Of a stretch of 64,000 nucleotides of DNA, positions 17,234-26,910 are shown in pieces. How positions within the stretch are numbered: position 1 is the first letter of the stretch; every line of letters begins with the position of its first letter. The notes under the pieces were generated by a model. The model saw nothing but the letters and a program-made list of their open reading frames with translations. It had not been told where the DNA came from and did not search any database. Both the position numbers and the translations under genes were made by a program. Source of the DNA: CAUZIR01 sp965250195 (GTDB lineage Bacteria > Chloroflexota > Dehalococcoidia > Lucifugimonadales > UBA2962). The stretch lies in assembly GCA_965250195.1 (NCBI GenBank), contig OZ252295.1, forward strand, positions 1,612,001 through 1,676,000. Direction: 5' to 3'.

Positions 17234-19156
17234 ATGACAGAAAGCTATGCAGGCTCGCACCAGACCTACGGGGTCCATTGCGACTCAAACGTCATGATCC
17301 CTTCCCGCGACGGCGTGGGGCTGGCCACCGACATCTATCTACCTTCCCTGGACGGAAAGGCCCAGCCCGGCACGTTCCCGACACTGCTGGAGCGCACCCC
17401 ATACGACAAGGCGTCGGCGGACAACGTGGCCAAGGGTAAGTTCTTCGCCCGCCGGGGCTACGTCTGCGCCATTCAAGACGTGCGCGGCCGCTTCGCGTCG
17501 GAGGGCGAGTGGTACCCGTTCGCAAAAGAGGCGCCCGATGGCTATGACACAGTTGAATGGCTGGGAACGCAGCGGTGGTCCGATGGACAGGTCGGGACGA
17601 TGGGGGACTCATATCCGGGCAGCGTGCAGTCGGCGCTGGCGACGCTGAACCCGTCGCACCTGAGTACCATGATCGTTGCGGTGGGCGCGTCCAGTTACTA
17701 CCATTCGTCGATGCGCCAGAACGGGGCGCTGGAGCAACGCTTCCTCATCTACGCCTTCAGGATGGCGGTGGACAGCAAGGAGGCGGCCGCCGACCCGGCG
17801 CTGCGGGCCGAGCTGGAGCGCATGTGGCCGAGCGTGCTGGGCCGGGTCGAATCGTTTCCCACTTACGAGAGCCGGGACGCGTTGCCGCTGGCAAAGATTA
17901 TCGAGGCCTTCCCGCTGAAAGAGGGCGCGACGGTCCTGCGGCGACTGCCGAACTATGAACGCTGGGCCATCGACATTCTCACCCACGGGACGTACGGGGA
18001 CTACTGGAGGCAACGGGGCTACGCACCGGGTGAGTACGTAGGCGAGCACGCCGACGTTCCCACGCTGTACCTCGGCGGCTGGTACGATACATACCCGCGA
18101 AACACGATCAAGAACTTCCTCGATTTCACCAGCGCCAAACACTCTGACCAGAGGCTGTTGATGGGGCCCTGGACTCACGGGCAGTACGAGATAACGCACT
18201 CCGGGGATTCGGATTTCGGCACCGAGTCGCACATCGACTACAAGGACATGCGGCTGAGCTGGTTCGACCACTACCTAAAGGGCATGGACACCGACGCGGG
18301 CCGGTGGCCGCCGGTGCGGTACTTCCTCATGGGGACTGGAGATGGCACCGTCAGCCATTCGGGCCACCTGAGCAGGGGCGGGCAGTGGCGCGCCTCAAAC
18401 GTGTGGCCGCCGGAGGGGACCGTTCCAACCGAGCACTTCCTGCACTCGGGCGGCGGCTTCTCTAAAGTGCGCCCGGACAAGGGCGTCGCGCCCAGTCGCT
18501 TCACCTTCGATCCGACCGACCCGGTGCCGACCATCGGCGGATCCATTTCGGCGGCGCACCCGTGGATGAACCCTGGGGCCTTCGATCAACGGGGCGGACC
18601 GAGGTTCATCGGCTCGGAGGACGGGGTGGCGCTGAACAACCGGCCCGACGTACTTACGTTCCAAACGACCCCACTCGACAGCGACGTGGAGGCGACGGGG
18701 CCGATAATCGTGAAACTGTGGGCGTCGTCGTCGGCTGTGGATACCGATTTCACCGCCAAGCTCATCGACGTCTTCCCGCCGACCGACCAGTCTCCCGATG
18801 GGCTGTCGATCAACATCACCGACTCGATCATGCGAGCCCGGTTCCGTAATGGCTGGGAGACCGAAGAGATGATGGAGCCCGGCACGCCATATCTGTTTGA
18901 GTTCGAGCTTTTCCCCAGTTCGAACCTGTTCCGGGCGGGGCATCGCATCCGTGTCGATATTTCGTCCAGCAATTCACCTCGGTTCGACGTCAATCCGAAC
19001 ACCGGTGGGCCGCTGGGGCTGGACCGGTCTTACGTCACCGCGATGCAGTCGATCTACCACGACGTCGATCGGCCGTCGTGCATCGTGCTGCCCCTTAAGC
19101 CGGACCGGGTGCCACCGTCTGAGCCCGGCTCTCAGAGGACGTTCTCGGGTATCTAG
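17234..19156 (+). CDS. CocE/NonD family hydrolase (X-Pro dipeptidyl-peptidase S15-like)
   Basis: A 640-residue alpha/beta hydrolase. The nucleophile is Ser in VGTMGDSYPGSVQS, and earlier come TLLERTPYDK and IQDVRGRFASEGEW, both typical of the CocE/S15 group. The C-terminal jelly-roll domain includes PIIVKLWASSSAVDTDFTAKL and GHRIRVDISSSNSPRFDVN. Members hydrolyse esters (cocaine esterase), glutaryl-7-ACA or X-Pro peptides. The gene follows the acylase by 13 bp and so completes a three-hydrolase operon. Its stop overlaps the stop of the convergent gene. Confidence 0.9.
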   Translation: MTESYAGSHQTYGVHCDSNVMIPSRDGVGLATDIYLPSLDGKAQPGTFPTLLERTPYDKASADNVAKGKFFARRGYVCAIQDVRGRFASEGEWYPFAKEAPDGYDTVEWLGTQRWSDGQVGTMGDSYPGSVQSALATLNPSHLSTMIVAVGASSYYHSSMRQNGALEQRFLIYAFRMAVDSKEAAADPALRAELERMWPSVLGRVESFPTYESRDALPLAKIIEAFPLKEGATVLRRLPNYERWAIDILTHGTYGDYWRQRGYAPGEYVGEHADVPTLYLGGWYDTYPRNTIKNFLDFTSAKHSDQRLLMGPWTHGQYEITHSGDSDFGTESHIDYKDMRLSWFDHYLKGMDTDAGRWPPVRYFLMGTGDGTVSHSGHLSRGGQWRASNVWPPEGTVPTEHFLHSGGGFSKVRPDKGVAPSRFTFDPTDPVPTIGGSISAAHPWMNPGAFDQRGGPRFIGSEDGVALNNRPDVLTFQTTPLDSDVEATGPIIVKLWASSSAVDTDFTAKLIDVFPPTDQSPDGLSINITDSIMRARFRNGWETEEMMEPGTPYLFEFELFPSSNLFRAGHRIRVDISSSNSPRFDVNPNTGGPLGLDRSYVTAMQSIYHDVDRPSCIVLPLKPDRVPPSEPGSQRTFSGI

Positions 19157-19488
19157 CGCGTCAGCATGTGGTCCAGGCCGACCCCGGTCGTGATATCGGG
19201 GCCGCGCATGTTGTGCTGGTCGAACAGGTCGTACCAGCCCAGTTCGTTCAGTCGGGCCTCGAACTCCATGGCCGTCGCCCGGTCGGGCATGCGCCAAAGG
19301 GCCAGGTACTCGTAACCGGCGCGCTTGTCTGTATCGGCGTCATTGAGGGCGAACCCGAGCGCCTCCGAGCCGGACTCCAGCAGGTCGGTGACGGCGCCGG
19401 TGACTTTTTCGAAAAAAGCCTCACGCTCCGGCCTGGACGACTTGAGCCAGGCCTCGCGGGCGCTCCAGAGTTCGAGATACAGGTACAT
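19153..19488 (-). CDS. Small DUF6616-like protein
   Basis: A 111-residue protein beginning MYLYLELWSAREAWLKSS, with GFALNDADTDKRAGYEYLALW in the centre. The pattern agrees with the ferredoxin-like DUF6616 group as I remember it, whose function is unknown. The ATG has GGAGG 7 nt upstream. Its stop codon overlaps the hydrolase stop by 3 bp on opposite strands. Confidence 0.7.
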   Translation of the reverse strand: MYLYLELWSAREAWLKSSRPEREAFFEKVTGAVTDLLESGSEALGFALNDADTDKRAGYEYLALWRMPDRATAMEFEARLNELGWYDLFDQHNMRGPDITTGVGLDHMLTR

Positions 19489-19619
19489 TTGTTCCTCCTA
19501 TCGGCGGCGGTTGCTGCAATGGACGCGGCGAGTCTACTCGCGTGTCGGCACCCCGGGCAACGTATGGGGCAACGCGTGGCCGATCGGTGCCTGTGTGGGG
19601 CCGACGACGGGGGTGCCGT

Positions 19620-19628
19620 TGCTATAAT
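19620..19628 (+). promoter_or_regulatory. Extended -10 promoter (TGCTATAAT) upstream of prfB
   Basis: A perfect TATAAT with the TG extension lies about 107 nt before the prfB start. No good -35 is visible at 17 nt. The same TGCTATAAT word occurs at 37268. Confidence 0.5.
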
Positions 19629-19734
19629 CGAACTTGCGGCAGATTGGCGAACGCCGCAGGCAGGAAAAACCTAACCACCGGGGGCCCGTTCCGTTTACCA
19701 GACCGTCGGGGCCGGATAAAAGAGGCGTGAACAA

Positions 19735-20839
19735 TTGCAGGACATCGCTGGAAGGCTCAAGAAGACGAGAGAACGCATTTCCGAACTAATGGTGCGTCTT
19801 TGACCTCCCTTCAAAGCAGAAAAAAATAGACGCGCTGGAAAAAGAGGCCACCGCCCCCGACTTTTGGGACGACTCCACGTACGCCAAGAAGAAGATGCGA
19901 CGCCTTGCCGACCTTAACAAGCAGGTCGAGGATTGGGGCGGCCTGCAACAGAGCGCGGGTAGCCTGGCGGAACTCATTGAGTTGGCGATTGAGGAGAGGG
20001 ACGACTCCCTGCTCGAAGGCGCGGCGGGGGAGTTCGCCGAGATAGCCGGCACTTTGGAGCGGCTGGAACTCGATCTGACGCTCTCGGGTGAGTACGACGA
20101 CCGCAACGCCTTCATTGCGCTGCACGCCGGTGCGGGTGGAATCGACTCACAGGACTGGGCGGGGATGCTGACGAGGATGTACGGCAGATGGGCCGAGTCT
20201 TCGGGGATGAAGACGGAGTTGCTCGACTCATCGCCGGGCGACGAAGGCGGCTTCAAGCGAGCGACGTTGCAGGTTAACGGCCCCAACGCGTACGGGTACC
20301 TCAAGTCCGAACGCGGCGTGCACCGGCTGGTGAGGCTGTCGCCGTTCGATGCCGACCACGCCCGCCATACCTCGTTCGCGCTGGTGGAGGTGATGCCGGA
20401 GGTGGAGGAGGGTGTGGACGTGGCAATCGACGACGACGACATAAAGATCGAGGCCTTTCGTGCGGGCGGGCACGGGGGCCAGAGCGTGCAGAAGAACTCG
20501 ACTGCGGTGAGGATCACTCACCTGCCCACCGGCCTCAAGGTAGTGTGCCAGAACGAGCGCTCCCAGTACCAGAACCGAACCATTGCCATGAGGATTCTGC
20601 TCTCCCGGTTGGCCGAACTCGACCGGCAAAAACGGGCCGAGGAGCTGGCCGAGATAAAGGGCGACCACGTGTCGGCCGAATGGGGCAACCAGATTAGGAG
20701 CTACGTTTTGCACCCGTATAAGAAGGTTAAGGATCACCGCACGGGTCACGAGACGTCCGACGCGGAAAAGGTGCTGGACGGCGACCTCGACGGGTTCATC
20801 CGGTCGTACCTGACTTCCACTGTGGGGGCCGCCGGTTAA
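19735..20839 (+). CDS. prfB: Peptide chain release factor 2, with programmed +1 frameshift
   Basis: RF2 recognises UAA and UGA. The TTG start at 19735 follows AAAAGAGG. The first frame runs QDIAGRLKKTRERISELMVRL and meets TGA at 19801-19803 in the context CTTTGAC. Reading on in the +1 frame from 19802 gives DLPSKQKKIDALEKEA and the rest of RF2. Domain 2 has the GGQ peptidyl-hydrolysis motif in AGGHGGQSVQKN, and the SPF anticodon-like motif is at VRLSPFD. Without the frameshift the gene would lack its first 23 or so codons. Total product is about 367 residues. Confidence 0.95.
19798..19804 (+). promoter_or_regulatory. prfB +1 frameshift site CTTTGAC
   Basis: Classic RF2 autoregulation: slow termination at UGA when RF2 is scarce favours slippage on CUU into the +1 frame. 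The usual strong internal Shine-Dalgarno upstream is weak here (GGTG in ATGGTGCGTCTT). Confidence 0.9.
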
Positions 20840-20936
20840 TGCTAGAACGAATCTATGACCCGACCGCGGGCGTTTACCATCTAAGAGTCGGTTTGTTAAT
20901 TTCGCAGGGCGAAAACGCCCCGCGCCGGGAGAGCAC

Positions 20937-22661
20937 ATGAAGAAGCTCGCGTTCGTCGCAATCACCCTCGTCGCAGTAGCGGCCGCCGCCTGCGGTGGCG
21001 GCTCAGGGAAAGTCGCCATCGAAGACCCGACGCCGGATCAGGACATCGCCGACGTCGCCGTCGAGCAGTCCACGCAGGAGCCGTCTTTCCAGGTGGCTAC
21101 CGAGGTCGAGTCCGAGAAGACCAACGAGGTCGCATCGGAGGGGATTACCGAGGCCCCGTCCGGGGGCGTCTTCAGGCGCGTTTGGTCCGACCCGCCCACC
21201 CTCGACCCGGCGCTGGTGACTGACACGACTTCGTCCGGTGTGATTGTCGAGTTGTTTAGCGGCCTGGTGGCGCTGAGCACGGAGCTGCAACTGGTGCCGG
21301 ACCTGGCCGAGAGCTGGGAGATCAGCCCCGACGGAACTGTGTACACCTTTACCATTCGGGCCGACGCTACGTTCCATGACGGTAAGCGGGTGACGGCGCA
21401 GGACTTCAAGTGGTCCATCGAGCGTGCCGCCAACCCACGCACCGCCTCGCCGGTGGCCGATACGTACCTGAACGACATTGTCGGAGCCGATGACATGCTG
21501 GAGGGTCGAGCAACTGAGATCAGTGGGATTCAGGTGATCGATGAACGGACGATCCAGTTCACGATCGACGCCCCTAAAGCCTACTTCCTGGCCAAGCTCA
21601 CGTACCCGACCGCCTACGTTCTGGACCGCGAGAACGTCGAGGCCGGGGGATCGACCTGGACGGATAATCCCAACGGCACCGGGCCTTTCTCGCTCAAGGA
21701 GTACAGGATTGGCGAACGTATCGTGCTGGAGCGGTTCGAGGGCTATACCCGTGGCGGCAATGGCGTCGATACCATTGTGATGAACCTGGCGGGTGGCCAG
21801 CAGATGGCCATGTACGAAAACGACGAGATCGACCTGACGGGCGTGGGCCTGTTCGACCTCGAAAGGGTGCTCGACCCGAACGAGCCCCTGAACAGGGAGC
21901 TGATCGTCGCGCCGCCGGATTTCAACGTCTCTTACATCGGGTTCAATACCCAGATCGCGCCCTTCGACGACACCAACTTCCGCAGGGCGCTCAACCACGC
22001 TATCGACAAGGAGTTGATTGCGAGCGAGGTGCTCTCGCAACTGGTCACGCCCGCGTACGGTATTTTGCCGCCGGGCTTCCCCGGCTACAACCCGGAGCTG
22101 CAGGGGCTGACCTATGACCCGGATCGCGCTGTGGCGCTGCTAGAGGAGTCGCCGTACGCCGATGCGTCGACCAGGCCCCGAATCGTCGTCACGGTCCCGG
22201 GCAGGGGCGGCACGATCGGCCTCGACCTGGAAGTGATTCTGGAGATGTGGCGGCAGGTGCTGGGCGTCGAGGTGGAGATTCAGCAGGTGGAGTGGGCCAC
22301 TTACCTGGAAGACCTCAACAAGCAGAAGTACCAGGCGTTTGCCGGACTGGGCTGGGAGGCCGACTATCCCGACCCACAGGACTTTTTGGACATCCTGTTC
22401 CACACCGAGAGCAGCCTGAATCACGGCGGCTTCTCCAACGCAGAGGTGGACGCCATTCTCGAATTGGCCAGGGTGGAGCCAGACGCCGTCAGGCGGGTTG
22501 CGCTGTATCGGGAGGCCGAGGCGTTAATAGTCGGAGACGCAGCATGGGTGCCACTGTGGTTCCAGGGCGAGCGGCACGTTCTTATCAAGCCGCACGTCAA
22601 GGGCTATAGGCTTACCCCGATGATCGTCCCGAAGCTGACCCAGGTTCGTATCGAGAAGTGA
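20937..22661 (+). CDS. ABC transporter substrate-binding lipoprotein, peptide/oligopeptide type (family 5)
   Basis: A 574-residue exported solute-binding protein. The signal ends in a lipobox-like AAAAC (Cys19), followed by an acidic linker. The SBP_bac_5 signature LVPDLAESWEISPDGTVYTF and then FTIRADATFHDGKRVTAQDFKWSIE are clear; the C-terminal half has GLGWEADYPDPQDFLDILF. It captures peptides or similar solutes for the two permeases downstream. No ATPase genes follow, so ATP-binding subunits must be encoded elsewhere. Confidence 0.92.
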   Translation: MKKLAFVAITLVAVAAAACGGGSGKVAIEDPTPDQDIADVAVEQSTQEPSFQVATEVESEKTNEVASEGITEAPSGGVFRRVWSDPPTLDPALVTDTTSSGVIVELFSGLVALSTELQLVPDLAESWEISPDGTVYTFTIRADATFHDGKRVTAQDFKWSIERAANPRTASPVADTYLNDIVGADDMLEGRATEISGIQVIDERTIQFTIDAPKAYFLAKLTYPTAYVLDRENVEAGGSTWTDNPNGTGPFSLKEYRIGERIVLERFEGYTRGGNGVDTIVMNLAGGQQMAMYENDEIDLTGVGLFDLERVLDPNEPLNRELIVAPPDFNVSYIGFNTQIAPFDDTNFRRALNHAIDKELIASEVLSQLVTPAYGILPPGFPGYNPELQGLTYDPDRAVALLEESPYADASTRPRIVVTVPGRGGTIGLDLEVILEMWRQVLGVEVEIQQVEWATYLEDLNKQKYQAFAGLGWEADYPDPQDFLDILFHTESSLNHGGFSNAEVDAILELARVEPDAVRRVALYREAEALIVGDAAWVPLWFQGERHVLIKPHVKGYRLTPMIVPKLTQVRIEK

Positions 22662-22666
22662 AAATG

Positions 22667-22691
22667 CGCCCCGGCCCATACGGCCGGGGCG
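22667..22691 (+). terminator. GC hairpin between binding protein and permease genes
   Basis: CGCCCCGGCC pairs with GGCCGGGGCG across a CATAC loop, 5 nt past the stop. There is no U-tract, so it is more likely an mRNA-stabilising or attenuating hairpin, which lets the binding protein be made in excess over the permeases. Confidence 0.6.
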
Positions 22692-22777
22692 TCTCATGCG
22701 TAGCCTGTCGGGCGTTGCCCATCGAACGTTGCATAGAGGGATGACGCCCGCGTAAGCTGCCCGCGGTTTTCGTAAAC

Positions 22778-23707
22778 ATGTGGATCTACATCGCACGTCG
22801 GCTGCTGTGGCTTCCCGTACTGCTGTTCGCGGTTTCGGCGGTCACCTTTACTCTCGGGACGTTCGGGCCGGGCGACCCGGTGGTCGTTCAACTGGGCGCG
22901 CGTTACACCGAGGAGACGGCCGACAGGCTGCGGGAGCAACTCGGGCTGAACCGCCCCGTCCTCGTCCAGTACGGCGACTACATGTGGGGGTTCGTCCGGG
23001 GTGACTTCGGGGAGAGCCTGCGCTTTAGAGGGCGACCCGTGCGAGAGCTCATCGCCCCCAAAATGTGGGTTTCGGCCCAACTGGCCATCGCCGCCCTCAT
23101 CATCAGTGTCGGGGTGGGACTGCCGCTAGGGTTCTTTTTGGCGACCCGTCAGGGGAGCTGGATAGACCCGACAGCGGTGGCCACTGCTTTGTTCATTATG
23201 TCGGTGCCGATAATGGTGACCGCACCCGGCCTCTTATGGATCGGCTGCCTGAAATTGGGGTGGGTGCCGTGCTCCGGTTGGGGGGGCTTTTTCGACTCCA
23301 GAATAATCGTGCCCGCCCTCATACTCGGGTTGCCCGGTATTGCCGGCATGACCCGCCTGATGCGGGCCAGTACCCTGGACGTGCTGGGACAGGACTTCAT
23401 CCGTACGGCTCGTGCGAAAGGGCTCTCGGAGTTCTCGGTGGGCTCGCGCCACGTATTCCAAAACGCGATGCTGCCGATAGTGACGATCCTCGCTTTTTCC
23501 ATGGCCTGGCTGATAGGCGGCGCGTTCATCGCCGAGACGATTATCGGCATTCCGGGAATCGGGCGGTTCGCCGTGGAGTCGATATTCGACCGCGACTACC
23601 CGGTCATCATGGCCATAACCCTCGTCGGCGCCGGTGCGTTCGTCATGGCCAATTTGCTGGCCGATATTTCGTACGCCTTCATCGACCCCCGCATTCGGAT
23701 TACGTAG
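22778..23707 (+). CDS. ABC transporter permease, DppB/OppB type
   Basis: A 309-residue membrane protein starting MWIYIARRLLWLPVLLFAVSA, with the typical FGPGDPVVVQLG segment after the first helix and six predicted helices. The coupling helix (EAA-type motif) reads DFIRTARAKGLSEFSV. It pairs with the next gene to form the transmembrane channel. Confidence 0.92.
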   Translation: MWIYIARRLLWLPVLLFAVSAVTFTLGTFGPGDPVVVQLGARYTEETADRLREQLGLNRPVLVQYGDYMWGFVRGDFGESLRFRGRPVRELIAPKMWVSAQLAIAALIISVGVGLPLGFFLATRQGSWIDPTAVATALFIMSVPIMVTAPGLLWIGCLKLGWVPCSGWGGFFDSRIIVPALILGLPGIAGMTRLMRASTLDVLGQDFIRTARAKGLSEFSVGSRHVFQNAMLPIVTILAFSMAWLIGGAFIAETIIGIPGIGRFAVESIFDRDYPVIMAITLVGAGAFVMANLLADISYAFIDPRIRIT

Positions 23708-23716
23708 CGGGCGACG

Positions 23717-24691
23717 TTGGCCAGCCTCACCACAGCCGGACGGTCTGGAGAAAAACTCGGCTCCGCCGCCGGGGCGAGCCACCTGTCACGGGCCTTCCGA
23801 CGGCTGCTGCGCAAGAAGCTCGCCATGGCAATGATCGTCGCGCTGGTGGTCGTCTACACGGGCGGGATTTTCGCTGAGTGGCTGAGCCCCTACGGCTACA
23901 CGAACCAGGACTATACGTCCATTTTGCAGAGCCCAAACTCTGACCATTGGATGGGCACCGACCGACTGGGCAGGGACGTGCTCACCCGCACCCTGTGGGG
24001 CATCCAGAACACCGTCATCCTGACGATGGTGGCCATGCTCACCGGCGGTATCTTTCTGGGCATTACGCTTGGATTGGTATCGGGCTATTTCGGCGGCAAA
24101 GTAGACGCGGTGATCATGCGGATCGGTGAGGTGTTCGCCTCGTTCCCCGATATCTTGCTCGTGATCATTCTGGCCGCCACGCTGAGACCCCGAATTCTGG
24201 ACGGTGCGAGATGGCTGGAAGATAACACCGTCCTCGATGGCCTCGTGCGCACCGGGGTGGTGGACTATCTCGTGGTCTCCATAGCATTGGTCGCGTTTGG
24301 CTGGGTGGGCATGGCCAGGCTTGTGCGAGCCCAGATCCTGTCTCTACGTGAGGCCGACCACGTGGAGGCGGCGAAGGCGATTGGCGCGTCCACCAAGCGG
24401 GTACTCTTTGTTCACCTTTTGCCGAACTCGATCAGCATCATCGTCGTGACGGTAACTATGGGGATGGGTGCGCTCACCGGCACGGAGATCGTGCTCAGCT
24501 GGCTCGGGCTGGGTATTCAACCGCCACGGCCGTCGCTTGGCACTATGTTGCTTGGTGCCGGGAACATTGGGACGCTGCGCGAGTCGCCCTGGATGCTCCT
24601 GGCGCCGGGGGGCGCGGCGTTCATTATGGTGCTCGCCTGGAACCTGCTCGGGGACGCCCTTAACGACGTCCTGAATCCACGAACCAGGTAA
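23717..24691 (+). CDS. ABC transporter permease, DppC/OppC type
   Basis: A 324-residue permease. It has a cytoplasmic N-terminus with one helix, the MGTDRLGRDVLTRTLWG motif of DppC proteins, and the coupling motif ADHVEAAKAIGASTKR. It begins 9 bp after the previous stop at a TTG with a poor ribosome site, so translation is probably coupled to the upstream permease. Confidence 0.9.
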   Translation: MASLTTAGRSGEKLGSAAGASHLSRAFRRLLRKKLAMAMIVALVVVYTGGIFAEWLSPYGYTNQDYTSILQSPNSDHWMGTDRLGRDVLTRTLWGIQNTVILTMVAMLTGGIFLGITLGLVSGYFGGKVDAVIMRIGEVFASFPDILLVIILAATLRPRILDGARWLEDNTVLDGLVRTGVVDYLVVSIALVAFGWVGMARLVRAQILSLREADHVEAAKAIGASTKRVLFVHLLPNSISIIVVTVTMGMGALTGTEIVLSWLGLGIQPPRPSLGTMLLGAGNIGTLRESPWMLLAPGGAAFIMVLAWNLLGDALNDVLNPRTR

Positions 24692-24702
24692 AAGGGCTAC
24701 CA

Positions 24703-24724
24703 GATAGAGGGCGTGTCCTCTATC
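24703..24724. terminator. Hairpin between convergent genes
   Basis: GATAGAGG, 6-nt loop, CCTCTATC: eight perfect pairs between the permease stop and the peptidase stop, overlapping the latter. There is no U-tract on either side; possibly a bidirectional transcript end. Confidence 0.5.
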
Positions 24725-26291
24725 GGCGCTTGCGCCTCACAGCGGCCCCGCTACCTGCACCTACTATCAAAACGAGCATGGCCAGCGTGCCGGAGTCGGG
24801 TGAGCCGCCGGTTGCGTTGCACGAGCCAGTGCCCGTCTGACCGGGCTCGTCTGCGGGCGCCGGTGCGGGAGCGGATGTTGGCGATGGGAACGGCTCGGCC
24901 AGGGCCGCCTCGGGCTCTTCGGTTTGCGGCTCCTCTGCTATCGATTCCGATGGTTGGGCAAGGGCGACCTCTGCCTGCTCCGAATCGGCGTCGTCGGAGA
25001 TCGTGACGTCGCCGACGTTGCTCCCACCCGCCTGCGGGGTCAGGGTGAATGCCTGCACTGTGGGGTAGGCGACGGGGGTCGGCCGCGCCTCGGCGATCTC
25101 GGGCAGTTCGTATGGCTCGGCGTCGATGGCCTCTCGCCAGGCGTTGGTTAGCCCCAGACGGTCCATGCCGTAGACTGCCTGGAGAGCGTCGTCCATGTTT
25201 ATGCCCTCTTTGTGCAGCGCGAGCAGCTCGCGCATGCCCTCCTCACCCTGGAGGTCGATCATGAACCGCACTATGGACTTGGACTGGCCGTAGAAGATGA
25301 TGACGTCTTCTGGGTCACCGGGCAGGGTCTGCGTATAAAGATGCGGCATGAGCCTCTCGGTGGCGACTGCGAACTCCAGGGCGATGTCGTAGGAGAAACC
25401 GGGGTCGACGTTGCCGTACTCGGCCAGGCCCTCGTGCAGCCACGACGGCAGACGCCGGAAGATGCTCTGGCCGGCCCTGTGGTTGAGGATGTGGGTCACT
25501 TCGTGTGACGCGGTCCCCAATGCCAGTCGCCCACCGATCAGCACCATCAGCGTACCCACGTCGCTGAAGGCCTGGCCCTCTGTCACAAGTTCTCGACCAA
25601 CCGCCGCACTGCGGGGCGGGAGAGCTTCCAGCATCTCTTTCTGGTTGTTGTAGGTGACGACACGAATGGGGTCGTCGATGCCCGCGCCCAGCACCGGGCC
25701 CATCTTCTGAAGGGTGTCGAGTATCGCCTTGAGGATCGCCTCAGCGCGTACCTTTACCGGCCCGTGATAGGCGACGGTCACCGGACCCTCCGCCACCCGT
25801 TCCCAGTTAAAACGGGCGTCTTCGTAGATGAGTTCCTGGTCCTCGGTAGAAAAAAGGTTGCCCGCCGAGTCTTCGATTTCGTAGCTGTAGGTGATGATGG
25901 TCTCGGGCGGAATGTACCCGGCCCCGGTGGCGGTGCGCCAGAATAGCTCCCCGTCGTTTATGTCCGCGGTGACGTAGTCGAGGTATTCGTAGACGCCCCT
26001 GGTCTGCAGGCCGATGCGGAACCGCACGGCCATGGACGTGATCTCATGCTCACCCACGGCGGTGGCGCTGAACCGGATGCCGATGGGGAACTCGCTCACG
26101 GCCGTCGCCGTTAGGACCTCTATGGGGGCCGACTCTTGGGCGATCACGGGGCCGACCGGTAGCAGCAGCGCAGGCAAAGCGGCGGCCGCTATCAGCAGCC
26201 ATTTCGCTGGTAATGTGATCGGGCTTTTCCGATATAAGATGGGGAGTTGGGCGAAACTCAAGGTTCTGTCGTTAGGATATACGCCGGGCAC
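24720..26291 (-). CDS. Exported gluzincin metallopeptidase (peptidase MA-like)
   Basis: A 523-residue protein with a signal peptide (WLLIAAAALPALLLPVGPVIAQ). After an N-terminal beta domain comes the catalytic segment SHEVTHILNHRAG, an HExxH zinc site, with the third ligand Glu in SWLHEGLAEYGN about 20 residues on: the gluzincin pattern of peptidase MA proteins. The C-terminus is a Glu/Pro/Ala-rich linker, then GTGSCNATGG and a hydrophobic tail (LAMLVLIVGAGSGAAV) ending in RRKRR, which should anchor it in the membrane. The likely role is envelope proteolysis. It follows the phosphatidyltransferase gene by 12 bp. Confidence 0.88.
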   Translation of the reverse strand: MPGVYPNDRTLSFAQLPILYRKSPITLPAKWLLIAAAALPALLLPVGPVIAQESAPIEVLTATAVSEFPIGIRFSATAVGEHEITSMAVRFRIGLQTRGVYEYLDYVTADINDGELFWRTATGAGYIPPETIITYSYEIEDSAGNLFSTEDQELIYEDARFNWERVAEGPVTVAYHGPVKVRAEAILKAILDTLQKMGPVLGAGIDDPIRVVTYNNQKEMLEALPPRSAAVGRELVTEGQAFSDVGTLMVLIGGRLALGTASHEVTHILNHRAGQSIFRRLPSWLHEGLAEYGNVDPGFSYDIALEFAVATERLMPHLYTQTLPGDPEDVIIFYGQSKSIVRFMIDLQGEEGMRELLALHKEGINMDDALQAVYGMDRLGLTNAWREAIDAEPYELPEIAEARPTPVAYPTVQAFTLTPQAGGSNVGDVTISDDADSEQAEVALAQPSESIAEEPQTEEPEAALAEPFPSPTSAPAPAPADEPGQTGTGSCNATGGSPDSGTLAMLVLIVGAGSGAAVRRKRR

Positions 26292-26303
26292 CGGAGGCCG
26301 GGT

Positions 26304-26906
26304 TTATTCGGAGTCTTCGAGAAGGCCCTTTATCTCGATCAGCCGCTGCATCGAGGTGAGGATGGTGAGCCCGGCTATGACACCGACGATTATCATCGCC
26401 ACGGGATTCCACCACTGCGCGACTATCAGGCCGATCCCCAGCGTCACCACTCGTTCGGGACGGGTCATCAGACCGCTCCTGGCGCTCACGCCGAGGCCCT
26501 CGCCGCGCGCCCTCAGGTAGCTGACGGTCATGGACCCGGCCAGCGCTCCGAACGCCAGCGCCACCCCCGTCAGGTCCGCTTCCCGGTAGAAGTAGATGGC
26601 CAGACCGAGCAAAAGTCCGGCTTCGGCCACCCGGTCCGCCGTCGAGTCGAGCACGGCGCCGAAGCGCGAAACCTCCCCGCGCAATCTGGCGACCGCCCCG
26701 TCCAACATGTCGAACGGGCCGGACGCGAGCAGAACTATGCCCCCGACGAGCAGGAATCCCTCGCTGACCAGATACGCGGCGGCACCGGCCACCAGTAGCC
26801 CGCCGAGCGTCAACATATTAGGGGAGATGCCGACGGCCGAGAGAGCACGTGCCGCGGGCACCTCAAAGTAGCGGGCCAGTGCGGTGCGGGCCACGTCCCT
26901 GTTCAT
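26304..26906 (-). CDS. CDP-alcohol phosphatidyltransferase (candidate phosphatidylinositol-phosphate synthase)
   Basis: A 200-residue membrane enzyme with the family motif DG(x)2AR(x)8G(x)3D(x)3D: LDGAVARLRGEVSRFGAVLD followed by STAD. Several hydrophobic helices surround it. The enzyme transfers a phosphatidyl group from CDP-diacylglycerol to an alcohol. The neighbours are an inositol-1-phosphate synthase and a PimA-like glycosyltransferase, so the acceptor is plausibly inositol 1-phosphate, giving phosphatidylinositol phosphate. That assignment is inferred from context; phosphatidylglycerophosphate synthase is the alternative. It lies 4 bp from the glycosyltransferase gene. Confidence 0.88.
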   Translation of the reverse strand: MNRDVARTALARYFEVPAARALSAVGISPNMLTLGGLLVAGAAAYLVSEGFLLVGGIVLLASGPFDMLDGAVARLRGEVSRFGAVLDSTADRVAEAGLLLGLAIYFYREADLTGVALAFGALAGSMTVSYLRARGEGLGVSARSGLMTRPERVVTLGIGLIVAQWWNPVAMIIVGVIAGLTILTSMQRLIEIKGLLEDSE

Positions 26907-26910
26907 CTCG

